Positions 41,026-52,026 of a stretch of DNA of 64,000 nt are shown piece after piece. This stretch comes from Rutidosis leptorrhynchoides. Its lineage: Eukaryota > Streptophyta > Magnoliopsida > Asterales > Asteraceae. The stretch is taken from NCBI RefSeq assembly GCF_046630445.1, contig NC_092333.1:101127501-101191500 (forward strand), written 5' to 3'. The notes below the pieces were generated by a model. It saw only the letters and a program-made list of their open reading frames with translations. It had not been told where the DNA came from and did not search any database. The stretch's first letter is position 1. The number at the start of each line of letters is the position of its first letter. Both the position numbers and the translations under genes were made by a program.

Positions 41026-41098
41026 GAGAGAAGAAATCGAACTCGAATCTTTTTCTTACAAACTCAAGAGTTTACCACTTGCTCTAGCCATCCACTTG
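41026..41098 (-). mobile_element. tRNA-derived SINE head (possible)
   Basis: On the minus strand a tRNA A-box-like word (ggctagagcaagtggt) is followed about 35 bp later by a B-box-like word (gattcgagttcgattt). The spacing fits an internal RNA polymerase III promoter. No tRNA cloverleaf is complete, so a SINE or tRNA relic is more likely than a working tRNA gene. Confidence 0.45.
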
Positions 41099-41126
41099 AT
41101 ATAATTAGTTGAGTTTGTTTTATATA

Positions 41127-41562
41127 GGGTTAAAGCCACAAATTGACTATATACTTTCTCAAATGTCCCGATGTTACCCATATACCCATTTACGTCCCAC
41201 TATCATCTACAAACTTTCAAAAAATGCACCGATATCGTCCACTATACTTTTTTTACATGTAACGAAAACAATTGATGACGTGACTTCTAAGTAGTCATGA
41301 TACGTCGGTGATACATCGGAACAGAAATTGAAAGTATATGGGCGACATCGGAATACAACTGAAAGTATATGAGCGACATCGGGACATATAAAATGAAAAA
41401 AATTTAAATAATTAACTTTACCGGTTCAACAGGTAACCGGTAACGAAATGTTGACATCGGTACATTTTTTGAAAGTTTGTAGACGACAGTGGGACACAAA
41501 TGGGTATATGGGCGACATCGGAATATTTGAGAAAGTATATAGCCAATTTGTGGCTTTAACCC
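41127..41562. mobile_element. MULE-like non-autonomous TIR element
   Basis: Long terminal inverted repeats: the left end gggttaaagccacaaattg is mirrored at the right by ccaatttgtggctttaaccc. The similarity extends about 108 bp inward with roughly ten differences (gtcgcccatatacccattt, gtcccact, tctacaaactttcaaaaaatg). A TTATATA flanks both sides, though in AT-rich sequence this is weak. Long TIRs and no coding region suit Mutator-like elements. Confidence 0.7.
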
Positions 41563-41588
41563 TTATATATATATAATTATTAAATATA

Positions 41589-41760
41589 TACAACTTTCCA
41601 AATTAATATAATAATTATTAAATAAAACCACCCAATTTTTTGACGGGATTTATATTTTTATTCGATGCGAGTTAGGTTTATCCATCATCACCATTAAACT
41701 CGAAATAATTTTACGAACAATATGCAACTAATTATATTTAAAACAGAGCGTTTTATGTTA

Positions 41761-41837
<77 letters not shown>

Positions 41838-42011
41838 TATAACATAAAACGCTCTGTTTTAAATATAATTAGTTGCATATTGTTCGTAAAATTATTTCGA
41901 GTTTAATGGTGATGATGGATAAACCTAACTCGCATCGAATAAAAATATAAATCCCGTCAAAAAATTGGGTGGTTTTATTTAATAATTATTATATTAATTT
42001 GGAAAGTTGTA
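41589..42011. repeat. Perfect 178-bp inverted repeat with (TA)n centre
   Basis: The left arm 41589-41766 and right arm 41834-42011 are exact reverse complements by eye, separated by about 67 bp of TA repeat. The arms share words with 45903-45980 (aactcgaaataatt, then acgaac..atgcaacta), which is Helitron-like DNA. Perfect arms imply a recent origin, strong conservation by gene conversion, or an assembly artefact at the TA tract. A transcript would fold into a long hairpin. Confidence 0.93.
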
Positions 42012-42169
42012 TTTTAACCTCGAAGTTTCTCAACATTTTCAACATTTACCCCTAAATAATTACATCTTGTACCCTTAAACTATTTGACATTTTGCTCAAA
42101 CTTTCTTTAGCCAAAACACACACTCTGTCAAATGAAACGATCAAAATCTTGATAACTATTAGTATATAT

Positions 42170-42171
<2 letters not shown>

Positions 42172-42228
<57 letters not shown>
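42172..42228. repeat. (AAT)n microsatellite
   Basis: About 19 uninterrupted AAT units. The poly-Asn ORF across it is an artefact. Confidence 0.96.
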
Positions 42229-42231
<3 letters not shown>

Positions 42232-42495
42232 TTATAATAACTTATTTAATTCATTAATAATATTAGAGGATGAAGAATATGTTGTTTTACATTTACGTTG
42301 TGTGTAGAGTCAACAAATCATTGGTTAAAAAATTAATCAAAAGCACATTTTTCAAAATTTTAAATTTTTTTATAATAATATGAACCAGTAATATAGTGCT
42401 TCTACACTCTACTAGATGTATAATAGTCTTATATTCAATTTATTCATAATATTTCTATTTCTATTTCTATTTCTAGTTCTATATATATATATATA

Positions 42496-45400
42496 TCTAT
42501 AGATTCTATTATAATGCTAAAACGATGACATTATAAAAAAACAATTTTCTTTGATAAAAAATTTTAAAATAAAAAGAAAAAAATCTAGACACTCTAGATG
42601 ATGATGTGATAAATCCTATTTAATTTATAATTAATAATTATTTTATTCACATATATAAAAATACGGAGTAAAAACTGTTCAAAAAACCCTACGTACAAAC
42701 ACCGCATGCCTCTCCTCTTCATCATCTCTGCTATGGATTCAATTCCTCAGGTAAATATCATCTCTTTCTCTTCTTGCAATTAGGCTTAAATCAACTCAAC
42801 GTTTTACATATAAAAAGTTTTGACGGCTGAAAAAAACCCATCGTTTTGATGGCTGAAAAATCAGAGGTTTGTGAAAGTGGATCTCGATCATATACCAAAC
42901 ACAATCGCAGACTTGATATTCCAGTTTTGAATATGATTTCAAATCGGTCGAACAACTTTTCATATTGGGTTTTCAATTTCAATTTTGGATATTATATTAA
43001 TTTGTAATTGTATATATTTAATATTAATTCAGTTATATGTAATAATAATTTATAACACTAATTATTTGTTATGAAGATCAGTATCCTCTTTTTAATAAGG
43101 TTTGTTTGAGTGATACATATGTATTGATTTACATGTGGAATATTTGCACTCCAAGTGCTTAATTAATTGCTTGAATGAATGATTTTTAATAAGGTTTTAA
43201 TTCGAATGCAGAATGATCTTCATCTTCTATTCAACATTTCAATCAATCGTATCCGCTGCAAGTTTTAGCAACAATCCATAATCGCTAATGTACTTGGATT
43301 CATATCAGGTAATTACCTATGTTCATAATTATTGAAAATTCGAAATAGTTTCAAGTATATATATATATATGTTCATTGATAACAATATTTATACTTTATA
43401 TCTTTGTTGGTTGGATGTTATTTGTAAAGTATGTTTTTCTTTTCTGTTTTTTACCTTTTGATCCCATTTTACTACACACAAATAGTGGGTTCAAACCCCC
43501 TTTGGATACTCAGACTTTTTTTTTTTTGGTGTTTTGGTTGCAATTTTTGCCACTGTTTCTTGGTCTCAAGGTTTGACTTTTTTCAACTATACTTCCAATT
43601 AATAAAAATATAACATATCTGAATGTTTTGACTTTTTTCAATTACTTCATTTGAATCTAATGAATTTGAGTTTGAATTCTTTTGCTAATAATTACTCTGT
43701 ATCACGTTTCTCTACAAATACAAATCAGGGTTCCTTTTCACATTAGGATTCCTTTTCACATAGTACCAGTTCATCATGTCAGATTTTAAAATTCGTAGCC
43801 TTTTTGCAACTGTTGTCGTCGTAAATGTTGACTCAAGGTTGATGAATGATTTGCCTTTAACTTTTGTAAATACACTGTCTTTTTCTTTATGTGTTAGCTG
43901 CTATTGATACGCCATTTACTATTTCTTTCATTATTATAAACTAATATATATACTAAAGCTGTTGATACCAGAATATGTATAGCACCAGAAGCTCTTGATA
44001 ACAACTTACTCTATGTGCGCATGCTACAGATCCTTCAATTCAAAGGAATCTTGCTTAATAAGGTTAGTATTATGGAGTTAATTCTGTTATATGTGGGGTA
44101 CTTTGTACTAATGAGGAAGTCTGAGTGAAAAATAAATGGTCCAAAATAAAAAAAGACTGTGGATTTTGTAACCCCTTGGAAGAAGGTGCTACATTATTTA
44201 TAACTAAAATCTCATGTTAAGCTAACATGGGCTCATAAAATTCTCATGCTTTGTTTTCATTTTGTTGTGTGAAGTATTGCTTGATAGTAGATAAATATAT
44301 GTTTATACATAATGTATTAAGCTAAACATTCTTCTGGTGCAGGTTAAAGAATAGTTCCAAAACTAATTTCTCCGTGCGCTTTGAACCCTTATGTGGCTTA
44401 ATAATGGCATCAGATTCATGTGTATGTTTCTTTCTTATTACGATGCGTTACATTGATCTTTACACGCACTGTTTTAGTTAGCTTCATTATATCCATGAAA
44501 ATTTTCTTTAATCATGTGTCAACGTGGCAAAATGGGTGGATCTTTACCAAAATTTTTATTCTTTTATATTGGTTCTTTTTTATTATAGTCTTTGGTTATT
44601 TTTATCATGAGTATGCTTTATATTTACGGAAATGAACTCGGGGTATTTGTGCAGAGCATTGTTACTGACCCTGATATAGGAATATAAGATTTTCACTTTT
44701 TTCTTCACATGTTCTTAATCTACATTTGTATTGTAATCATCTTTTGTAGCCTTTAGTTACTTTGTCACTTTTTATTCATTTTTCTCATTTAATGAGTTTC
44801 CCTAGCAGATTTGTTTGAGGAATTTTAAAGGTCGAAATGAAAGTGAAGGTAGTTTGGAGTAAGGTACGTCATTATGTTCGATATGATTTGTAAAACTGCA
44901 ATCCCCTCATATTTGGTAAGACGTGTGTTTTTTTTTTTTTTTTTTTCAATTGTACCGAGTAATTTCTTTGTGTTGGCATAAAGATATTAACAAGTTATAA
45001 TGGTCTATTCTCTCTATATGAATATTTCTCTTATTTTAGTTGATATTCAATTACGTTGGAGCTATACAGGTTTTGATTCAAAATTCTTATACAGTATTAT
45101 TATTATTATAATTTTTTTTGCGTTAATATGTAGTTTGGCCATCACTATCTCTAAGTTATAGTTTTAATGCATAGGTTGATTATTTGGAATTTGGTACCTC
45201 CATGTGTTCTTAATACAACTTGATATCGTTTTTAATCACTTTCTATGTTTTGAGTCTGCTTTTGTGAATACTTACTATTATTTGTTTTTATAGCACACAA
45301 TTCCAAAAGGATCTGCATAAAGGCAAGTTATAAATGCATGTCGTTTTTTCTTATTTAGTTTACTGTTGGAGTCATGTTTCTTACTTGGATACAAGCGATG

Positions 45401-45672
45401 TAGTCACGTAACCAAAGTATCCCCGTGATCTTTTCGACCTTCTTCTTGAATCATATAAAGCACCTAATAGAAATACATACTAAGCATCTAATAGATGGTG
45501 ATAAAGGTGGATGTTTGCACGATTTATTTATAATTGTGATGAATGTTTGCATGATTAATTTATAACGTTTTAAAGATAATGAAGTATAGGTTTTTATAAC
45601 CATTATTTTGTTAGTCTTATTTTGTAAGTATTTCTTTTAATAAACCCGTGAATTCACGGGTCCTTAAACTAG
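42496..45672 (+). mobile_element. Helitron H1 (non-autonomous, 3.2 kb)
   Basis: The 5' end is TCTATAGATTCTATTATAATG after an A. The 3' end has a perfect 18-nt hairpin acccgtgaattcacgggt (45644-45661), then ccttaaa, CTAG and T. These are the marks of a Helitron inserted between A and T. H2 and H3 share the same end types. No Rep/helicase is encoded, so rolling-circle proteins must come from elsewhere. The interior looks gene-like, with exon and intron borders. Confidence 0.75.
42650..44890 (+). other. Gene-like cargo inside Helitron H1
   Basis: A TATA-like word (tatataaaaa, about 42651) precedes an ATG at 42733 (MDSIPQ) that meets a good 5' splice site, cag|gtaaat, at 42750. A candidate exon at 43211-43312 is bordered by atgcag and cag|gtaatt. 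Other splice-like borders are seen near 44050 (aag|gttagt) and 44341 (tgcag). Joining the first two exons gives an early stop, so no long protein results. It may be a captured gene 5' part or a non-coding transcript unit. Product unknown. Confidence 0.4.
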
Positions 45673-45724
45673 TATATATACTAAAACACCAACCAAGTTT
45701 AGTCGATTGATAAATTTAAAACAA

Positions 45725-45759
<35 letters not shown>

Positions 45760-46253
45760 ACACACCCTCAGACTATGTTTAATGTGTAAATTTTTTAGGG
45801 GTAAAAAGTGTAAAAAAAAGATTTTATTAACAAAACTTAAAGAAACTCCACCAAAATTTTTATCGGACCGTATCTTCCCGCTCGTCAAGAGTTAAATTTC
45901 TCCGACATCATCGTTCAACTCGAAATAATTGCACGAACGCAATGCAACTAACTACACGCGAAACGGACGATTTCTAAAAAAACGATATCTGCCATACGCC
46001 TGTACATATGTATACACGTATGATAAACAACACAAACTAACTACATCATATTGATGGTTCCATCCCACTTTTTACGCAATTTTTCAGGCGTCAAACAAGT
46101 GCACACCATTAAGTATACTAGGTACTACTCACGTGTATCCAAACACACCCGCAACAACGCGTTTTTAATTCTGTAAATACATAACGCTGCGTTAAATATG
46201 AATATGCAACCGAATGATCCCGCCAAATCGCGTGGGCAGATCCAGCTCTAGTT
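45673..46253 (+). mobile_element. Possible second Helitron-like piece
   Basis: The stretch ends with a GC-rich foldback (cccgccaaatcgcgtggg) followed by cagatccagct, CTAG and T. It contains an A-run (45726-45758) and the part similar to the perfect inverted repeat arms. The 5' end was not fixed with certainty. Confidence 0.4.
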
Positions 46254-46842
46254 ATTATTATTTCTAGTATAAATAGCCTCATATAGTATAAATAGCCTCA
46301 TATTCAATTCACTCATAATATTATTATTATTTATTATTATTATACAGTATTGTATGAATTATTATTTTTATTATTTACATGACATTAGTAGAAACAGAAA
46401 TAGAACAAACAATAAACATAATTGCGTAAAAATTCAAAAATCTACTTGTCAAGCCTCGACGTTAGTAATACGATTCAATAAACCATGTGAGTGTGACGTA
46501 TATTTATTTTAAAACAGTCATCAACCTTCACCAACTACGAATAAGTTACAAGTTATTTAATAAATTACTGAGTATTACTTTATGGTTTTAGGTTATATAC
46601 TATAATATAACAGCAAACCAATAATGTAATACACACATGACAATTACTAGTATGTACAGTATAATTAACACCACACCAAATTTTTAGCTAAAATGGTCAA
46701 GTTTTTCTCTATTCATGCAATTTGAAGGAAAAAAATATACTCTATCCAATTTTTTTTATTAAAAAGGCCATTTGAGAATTTTTATTAGAACTAAGATAAA
46801 TTTGATAGATGTAAGTTTTACCTTCATATTTAAGATATGTTT
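46254..46842. other. Intergenic, no gene
   Basis: AT-rich DNA with a small duplication (ctagtataaatagcctcatat and repeat at 46265-46305). No coding region is seen. Confidence 0.5.
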
Positions 46843-47070
46843 TTTTTTTAACAGCGAATGAGATCACTCGAGGGGGACTAAACCACCTGTTGCGATCACC
46901 TCCCGTTTCGACTATGCTGATGCAGCGATAATAACTTCGCCTCCATCGTTGCTCGGGAGGAAACCTTGAAAACGATTCAAGAACAAGGTCAAGTAAAACC
47001 CCATCCCCTTTACCCCAAACGATATGGGAAATGTGCCATGTGTGGATACTTCATGCCACATCACAACTTC
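46843..47070 (-). mobile_element. Retroposon with 18-bp target duplications
   Basis: A 228-bp insertion is flanked by catatttaagatatgttt at 46825-46842 and 47071-47088. The plus strand starts with a T-run, which is the A-tail of a minus-strand retroposon. Just before the tail it reads ctcgagtgatctcattcgc (minus). No clear A and B boxes were seen, so it could be a SINE or a processed RNA copy. Confidence 0.8.
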
Positions 47071-47088
47071 CATATTTAAGATATGTTT

Positions 47089-47472
47089 AATTGAATTTAT
47101 TTGATAAACAAATGATCCAGAATAATACGGAGTAATTAAAAGTAGATTAAGAAGTTTTAGGATATTTAGTGATATTTTTTAAAGAACAATTATTTCAAAA
47201 CAATATATAAATAAAAAGTGGACATTTATTTTGAAATATCGGTTTTTGTCATATTGAAATTTAAATACTCAAATTGAAGAAATTATTCTTAAATTGAAAA
47301 GTTCACCCAATCGTAATACACTGGTTCTTGACTTCTTTTTGTAGGGAAAAAAACGCCATTATCTCACCTTAAGAACAGAATACAACATTATCCACTCCCG
47401 TCTGATGGTACTATGTAGCCAGTCATATTTCTGAAGTGAAACTGCATTTATAAGGATGTCCGACTACAAATA
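47089..47472. other. Intergenic, no gene
   Basis: AT-rich DNA between the retroposon and the tail of LINE F. Nothing is recognised. Confidence 0.5.
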
Positions 47473-49915
47473 TTTTTTTTTTTTTTTTTTTTTTTTTGAA
47501 AAGCAAAGTTTATTATTATTAAAAAAGGAGTTACAGGGCCCTAAATATATCTATACAATATTGAAACGGAAATACAATTGAAGGAGACTATTAAATACAA
47601 GTAAACCAAAAACGAATACCATGAAATCTAGAGAGGGAGTAAGAACTTGAAGATACAAGCCGGAATAGAGAGGATAACAGTGGCGATCAAGCGCCGACAA
47701 AGTTATACAAACTATCCCGATTAATCAAACCCTCAATAGAAGAAATGGCATTCGCGGTTACACGTGAAAGAGGTCGGGATATTAGCCAATCCCAACGCGG
47801 TGTGAAGTATCCGCCACGAAGAAGGAGGGGTTGATGAGCCATTGGTGCCATTCGATTGTTTTCTTTTTGTGAGTTCTTTTGGAGATCCAACTATAGCTTT
47901 GTGTTTGTATTTCGGATAGGATCGAGGCTGAGGACCACGTTCTTTTGGAAAAGACTTTTAAGTTCCTATGTTTCCAAATTATGTAGCATGTAATCCATTT
48001 GGTTGCTTGCCATATTGAGGACCCGAGATTGGAGTTAGCGAAAGGTTGGTTGTTGATGATGACGTCGTTAAGATTGGATATTAAAGATACATCTTGGCCC
48101 CACCAATCGAGAATAAGTTTCCATATGAGTGTCGAAATGGGGCAAGAAAACAGGGTATGATCGGTAGTTTCAACTTCTGAATCGCATAGAGGACATAAAA
48201 CGGAATTTAGGTCGATGCCCCTTTTGTCAATTTCGAATCTGACCGGGATCTTTTTTTGTATGGTTCTCCAGATAAAGATGTATACTTTTTGCGGCAGAAG
48301 TTTGTTTCGGGGTATTGATAAGTTTACCGCGTTATTACCAAGCCGAAGGGAGTTGATCAAAGAAGACAAGGATTTGGTAGTGAATGTCCCTGTGGGGTCT
48401 AAATTATATTTCCACGAGTCCTGTTTATCGGATAATGTAATGGAGGAAACTATGTTATTTAGTTCTGAGAATTCATTTGTGACCCGCCCGGTTGGGGGCC
48501 TTGACCAATTCCAGTTGCCGAAGGAATGTCCATTGCAATGTGTAATTCTTTCAGCGATCGAGGCGTCTTTGTTAATTTCAAGCATGTATAATCTGTGAAA
48601 AAGCGTGCTAAAACATTCTGAGCCGAACCACGTGTCATTCCAAAAATTGATAGAGACGCCATTCCCGAGGCATTTTGTAATGGAGGAGGAGAATGAGGCG
48701 CCCGTGTTATCCGCTATTTTTCCAGCTTTGATGATTTCTTTCCAAACCGTGCGACCTGAAATGTGCCTGCAAGAAACGTTAGAATCCAACCCCCCACCCC
48801 CCCCATAAATACTAGTAATAATTTTAGTCCAAAGTGCGTTTTTCTCATTTTTGAAGCGCCACCACCATTTACATAGTAGTGAAATGTTTTTACTAAAAAG
48901 CGATCCTACATTTAAGCCTCCTTTATCATAAGGTAGTAGTATTTGGTCCCATTTTATCCAATTAATTCTGTTATCAGAAGAGGACCCTCCCCAGAAAAAT
49001 TTTCGCCTTTTAGATTCAAGGAGTTTAAGGATGGAAGAAGGTGCATGGAAAAGGGAGAAGTAGTATAGTGGTATGCTACTTAGAATAGATTTAATGAGGG
49101 TGAGTCTTCCTCCGAACGAGATTGCTTTGGCCGCCCAGTCGGAGAGACGTTTGTCAAACTTTTCCACGACTGGTTGCCATGAGGAAGGGTGTGATGAAGG
49201 CACACCGATGGGGAGACCTAGGTATGTGAAGGGGAAAGTTCCGGAGGAACAGTTAATATAATTTGCCATTTCTTCAATTTCTTGGGGAGGAATTCCTATA
49301 CCGTATAATTTACTTTTTTGGAAATTGACTTTAAGACCAGAAATTTTTTCAAAGCATTTGAGGAGTTTGGAAATGTGTTTGGCATTTCTTTTACTCCATT
49401 CTCCGAAAAAAATAGTATCGTCGGCGTATTGAAGGTGGGTGACAGAGATGTTGTCATTGCCAACACTGATTCCACGGAGATGTCCATTAGACAAGGCCCG
49501 TTTAGTGAGTATGTTAAGGCCTTCGGCGACAATAATGAACAGGAAAGGCGAGATTGGGTCTCCTTGGCGAATACCTCTTTCGGGGTAAAGTTCAGCCGTA
49601 GGGGAACCATTGATTAGAACAGAGATAGATGAGGAAGAGAGGCAGGCACGGATGAAGCTAATCCATTTAGGACCAAATCCCATATAATGCATGGTGTTAT
49701 ATAGGAAGTCCCATTCGATGCAGTCAAAGGCTTTTTCGAAATCGACTTTGAAGATCAAACCTTTGCGTTTTTTACGTTTAAGTTCATCTATGATCTCGTT
49801 TGCGATTAACACGCTATCTAGGATGTTACGGCCTTTGAGAAAGGCGGTTTGCTCAGCCCCAATGACCTTATGAATGACTTTGGCAAGACGTTTAGATAGG
49901 ATTTTGTAGACAGTT
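47473..49915 (-). mobile_element. LINE F: 5'-truncated L1-type retrotransposon
   Basis: The element runs on the minus strand from about 49915 to an A-tail (plus-strand T-run 47473-47497) preceded by aactttgcttttc. It contains most of the reverse transcriptase and the whole C-terminal region in one open frame. Upstream of 49812 the frame continues in a KILSKRLAKVI-type stretch but is shifted near 49912, where the copy is truncated. The endonuclease and first ORF are absent. Target duplications were not identified. Confidence 0.9.
47782..49812 (-). CDS. LINE reverse transcriptase, C-terminal two thirds
   Basis: This 676-codon ORF is open inside a truncated LINE, so it is probably not translated from its own start; the methionine used is internal. 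Early motifs: KVDFEKAFDCIEWDFL, then GIRQGDPISPFLF and the catalytic LQYADDTIFF at about residue 130. Further on is the GLPIG block and FWGGSSSDNRINWIKWD. The C-terminus holds the zinc-binding region typical of plant L1 elements (LCPLCDSEVETTDHTLFSC) and ends shortly after a W-rich stretch. In the intact element this polymerase would copy LINE RNA at the nicked target in the nucleus. The uninterrupted length suggests fairly recent insertion. Confidence 0.9.
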   Translation of the reverse strand: MLIANEIIDELKRKKRKGLIFKVDFEKAFDCIEWDFLYNTMHYMGFGPKWISFIRACLSSSSISVLINGSPTAELYPERGIRQGDPISPFLFIIVAEGLNILTKRALSNGHLRGISVGNDNISVTHLQYADDTIFFGEWSKRNAKHISKLLKCFEKISGLKVNFQKSKLYGIGIPPQEIEEMANYINCSSGTFPFTYLGLPIGVPSSHPSSWQPVVEKFDKRLSDWAAKAISFGGRLTLIKSILSSIPLYYFSLFHAPSSILKLLESKRRKFFWGGSSSDNRINWIKWDQILLPYDKGGLNVGSLFSKNISLLCKWWWRFKNEKNALWTKIITSIYGGGGGLDSNVSCRHISGRTVWKEIIKAGKIADNTGASFSSSITKCLGNGVSINFWNDTWFGSECFSTLFHRLYMLEINKDASIAERITHCNGHSFGNWNWSRPPTGRVTNEFSELNNIVSSITLSDKQDSWKYNLDPTGTFTTKSLSSLINSLRLGNNAVNLSIPRNKLLPQKVYIFIWRTIQKKIPVRFEIDKRGIDLNSVLCPLCDSEVETTDHTLFSCPISTLIWKLILDWWGQDVSLISNLNDVIINNQPFANSNLGSSIWQATKWITCYIIWKHRNLKVFSKRTWSSASILSEIQTQSYSWISKRTHKKKTIEWHQWLINPSFFVADTSHRVGIG

Positions 49916-51168
49916 TATAGAGGCTTTGGGCTATATGTTTTCGTAACTTGGGTCAGTTTATTGTTACTGCCTGGATGTATAAACGGATTTACTTTAACCC
50001 TCTTAGCAAATACTCCGTAGCATCTTTAGCCCAGCGTGTAGAATCCAAAAGTGTTGATCCATTACAAATGTCCAGGCCCGTGTATAGAACCTAAAATTAT
50101 CACGTAAACTTTAAAAATGTCATTGTATAGTGATACGACATACATTCAGTATTAAATAATCCTTATTTTCATAATGATTATCCATTTTTCTATAAAGAAA
50201 CTGACCGGCACCGGCCAGAAGTGTGCATATTCGAAAATATTATCAATAAAAGGATGACTTATGAACTGAACCGACACCATGATAAAGTGCAGGATAGAAG
50301 AATTTCGGATAGAACTTGAACTGGCATGCCGGGTGGATAGTGTCTGTGTGGAGGTTACCGTGAAGGAACACTTGAAGAATAGTGTAGGCTGTGTTTACAT
50401 GTAAGTCCTCTAAACTTAGGTAATCGTGGGTGCTATCTGGCAGCCTGCACACGTACACCAAAATATCTAGACAGTGAGACACGAGCGGAGCGTCTGTGCC
50501 ACGTCAAACTAGAAAAGTTTGTTAAGCCCTATTTGTTACAATCACAAATGGTACATGTGTCACGTCAACCATTCATGTAACAAACTTTTCCGCCTATAAA
50601 ATAGGCCCCTTGGGTCATTCATTTTATATAATTCGGTTACTATAAACTTACTCTGTCAAAATCACTACAAACTTCGTAGCTTACTCGATTCCGATTGGAT
50701 TCAGGTCGTCACCGCTGTTCATTAATCTCATATATTAAACTGCTCAATCCTATTGAGTAGATTAATCCGATGAATTGTTTTACACCCTCGCAAATTCAAA
50801 GTGTGATCTGGTTTACACGACAACCAGAGTTAAAACCAATCGATTAATCTTATTTTACTCAAACTTGAAACTAGCAGTTTTAAGTTTGATCATTGTACAA
50901 TTACATAATTGTCACTTCAAAACCATAATTAACATGAAAACTACATCAAGAATCGATGTCATACGACATTTTCGAATTTAGACGTCTCATTGTCAATTCA
51001 AATTAAAAAAATTTGTGCTTTTATTCATACACCAATGAAGGACTTGAAAATCTAGTCAACTCTAGCAAATTTTCCTACCGAAACAAAGGTGGAGTTCAGA
51101 TTTTTGAGAGGCATAGAAGTTGATTTCTCGGCCACAAATATGGATGATGTTTATGTTTATTGGATGAT
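49916..51168. other. Region downstream of the TPP gene
   Basis: A 79-codon minus ORF at 50243-50482 is open but unrecognised; it could be an exon fragment. At 50505-50620 there is a foldback (gaaaagtttgtta / taacaaacttttc), two cacgtcaa words and a TATA box (cctataaaatagg, about 50594), as in the promoter of some LTRs. No matching LTR ends were located. Confidence 0.4.
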
Positions 51169-51286
51169 GATCTGTGCACCACCAAAATTTAGTCATACAC
51201 CACTAAATGTACATTAAATCATTGTCCTATACAACACTCTAATGCATATTTAGTGGTGTATGGCTAAAACTATGGTGTATGGATCA
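51169..51286. mobile_element. Small MITE, copy 1
   Basis: Inverted halves: gtgcaccaccaaaatttag and catacaccactaaat at the left mirror atttagtggtgtatgg and tatggtgtatggatc at the right. The same family lies in a TPP intron at 52585-52706. Confidence 0.7.
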
Positions 51287-52026
51287 CCTTTCATGTTTAT
51301 TATATATAAGTGATACTATTCAAGAATCGAATAGGCAAGAACTATAGATGATATGTCAACATCTGTTCATGTAAATAAATATTTAAGGTGTCAACAAGAC
51401 CAGTGGTCGATTAAGTTTATTGGTCAATTAACTCGTGGCGTCGATGCTATAGTTAAGAATACTATCAAATGATAAAGAAAGAACATCCCCAGTATACATC
51501 TATGAGCCAAAGATCAAGAAAGCACGATTTTCGTGTCACCACCACGTAGTTTATCAATTTTGGACGGTTTAAGCTTCTAGATTCAAAATCTTGGTCACGT
51601 AATCTTCTCAGATTAACAGTTACTTTATTTTAATGCACTTAACAACAGCCTTAAGTGTTCCGATTAAAAAGATATCAATTGCAGTTCTGTAATCTACGCT
51701 GCTACTGGTATAAGATAGACAGATTACCAATGCGACAATAGTGACATGACCGATTGGTCTCTCACCTGCAACAAAATAAATACAAGTATCCATCCATGTA
51801 TACAAAGAGATTAAAAAAAGAATTAAACTAAAACATATGAACCAAACACTTAAATAAATACAGTAAAAATCCCAAAATGCTTATTCTCTGAAGTAAAAAT
51901 ATAATAAAACAACTTAGACTATAACAAAATAAAAACATACTTTCACTGCTAGACAAGCCTGCAGTTCCCACAGACCAACCACTTACTAAAACAAAACCTA
52001 AAGTTAAGACATAAATCTGTACCCAA

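Noticed and set aside
41026-41098. Working tRNA gene
   Set aside because: A- and B-box-like words are present, but no complete cloverleaf or acceptor stem is seen; a SINE head or relic fits better.
48215-48598. Plus-strand ORFs inside LINE F (also 49318-49617)
   Set aside because: They are antisense shadows of the 676-codon LINE frame, which has clear motifs.
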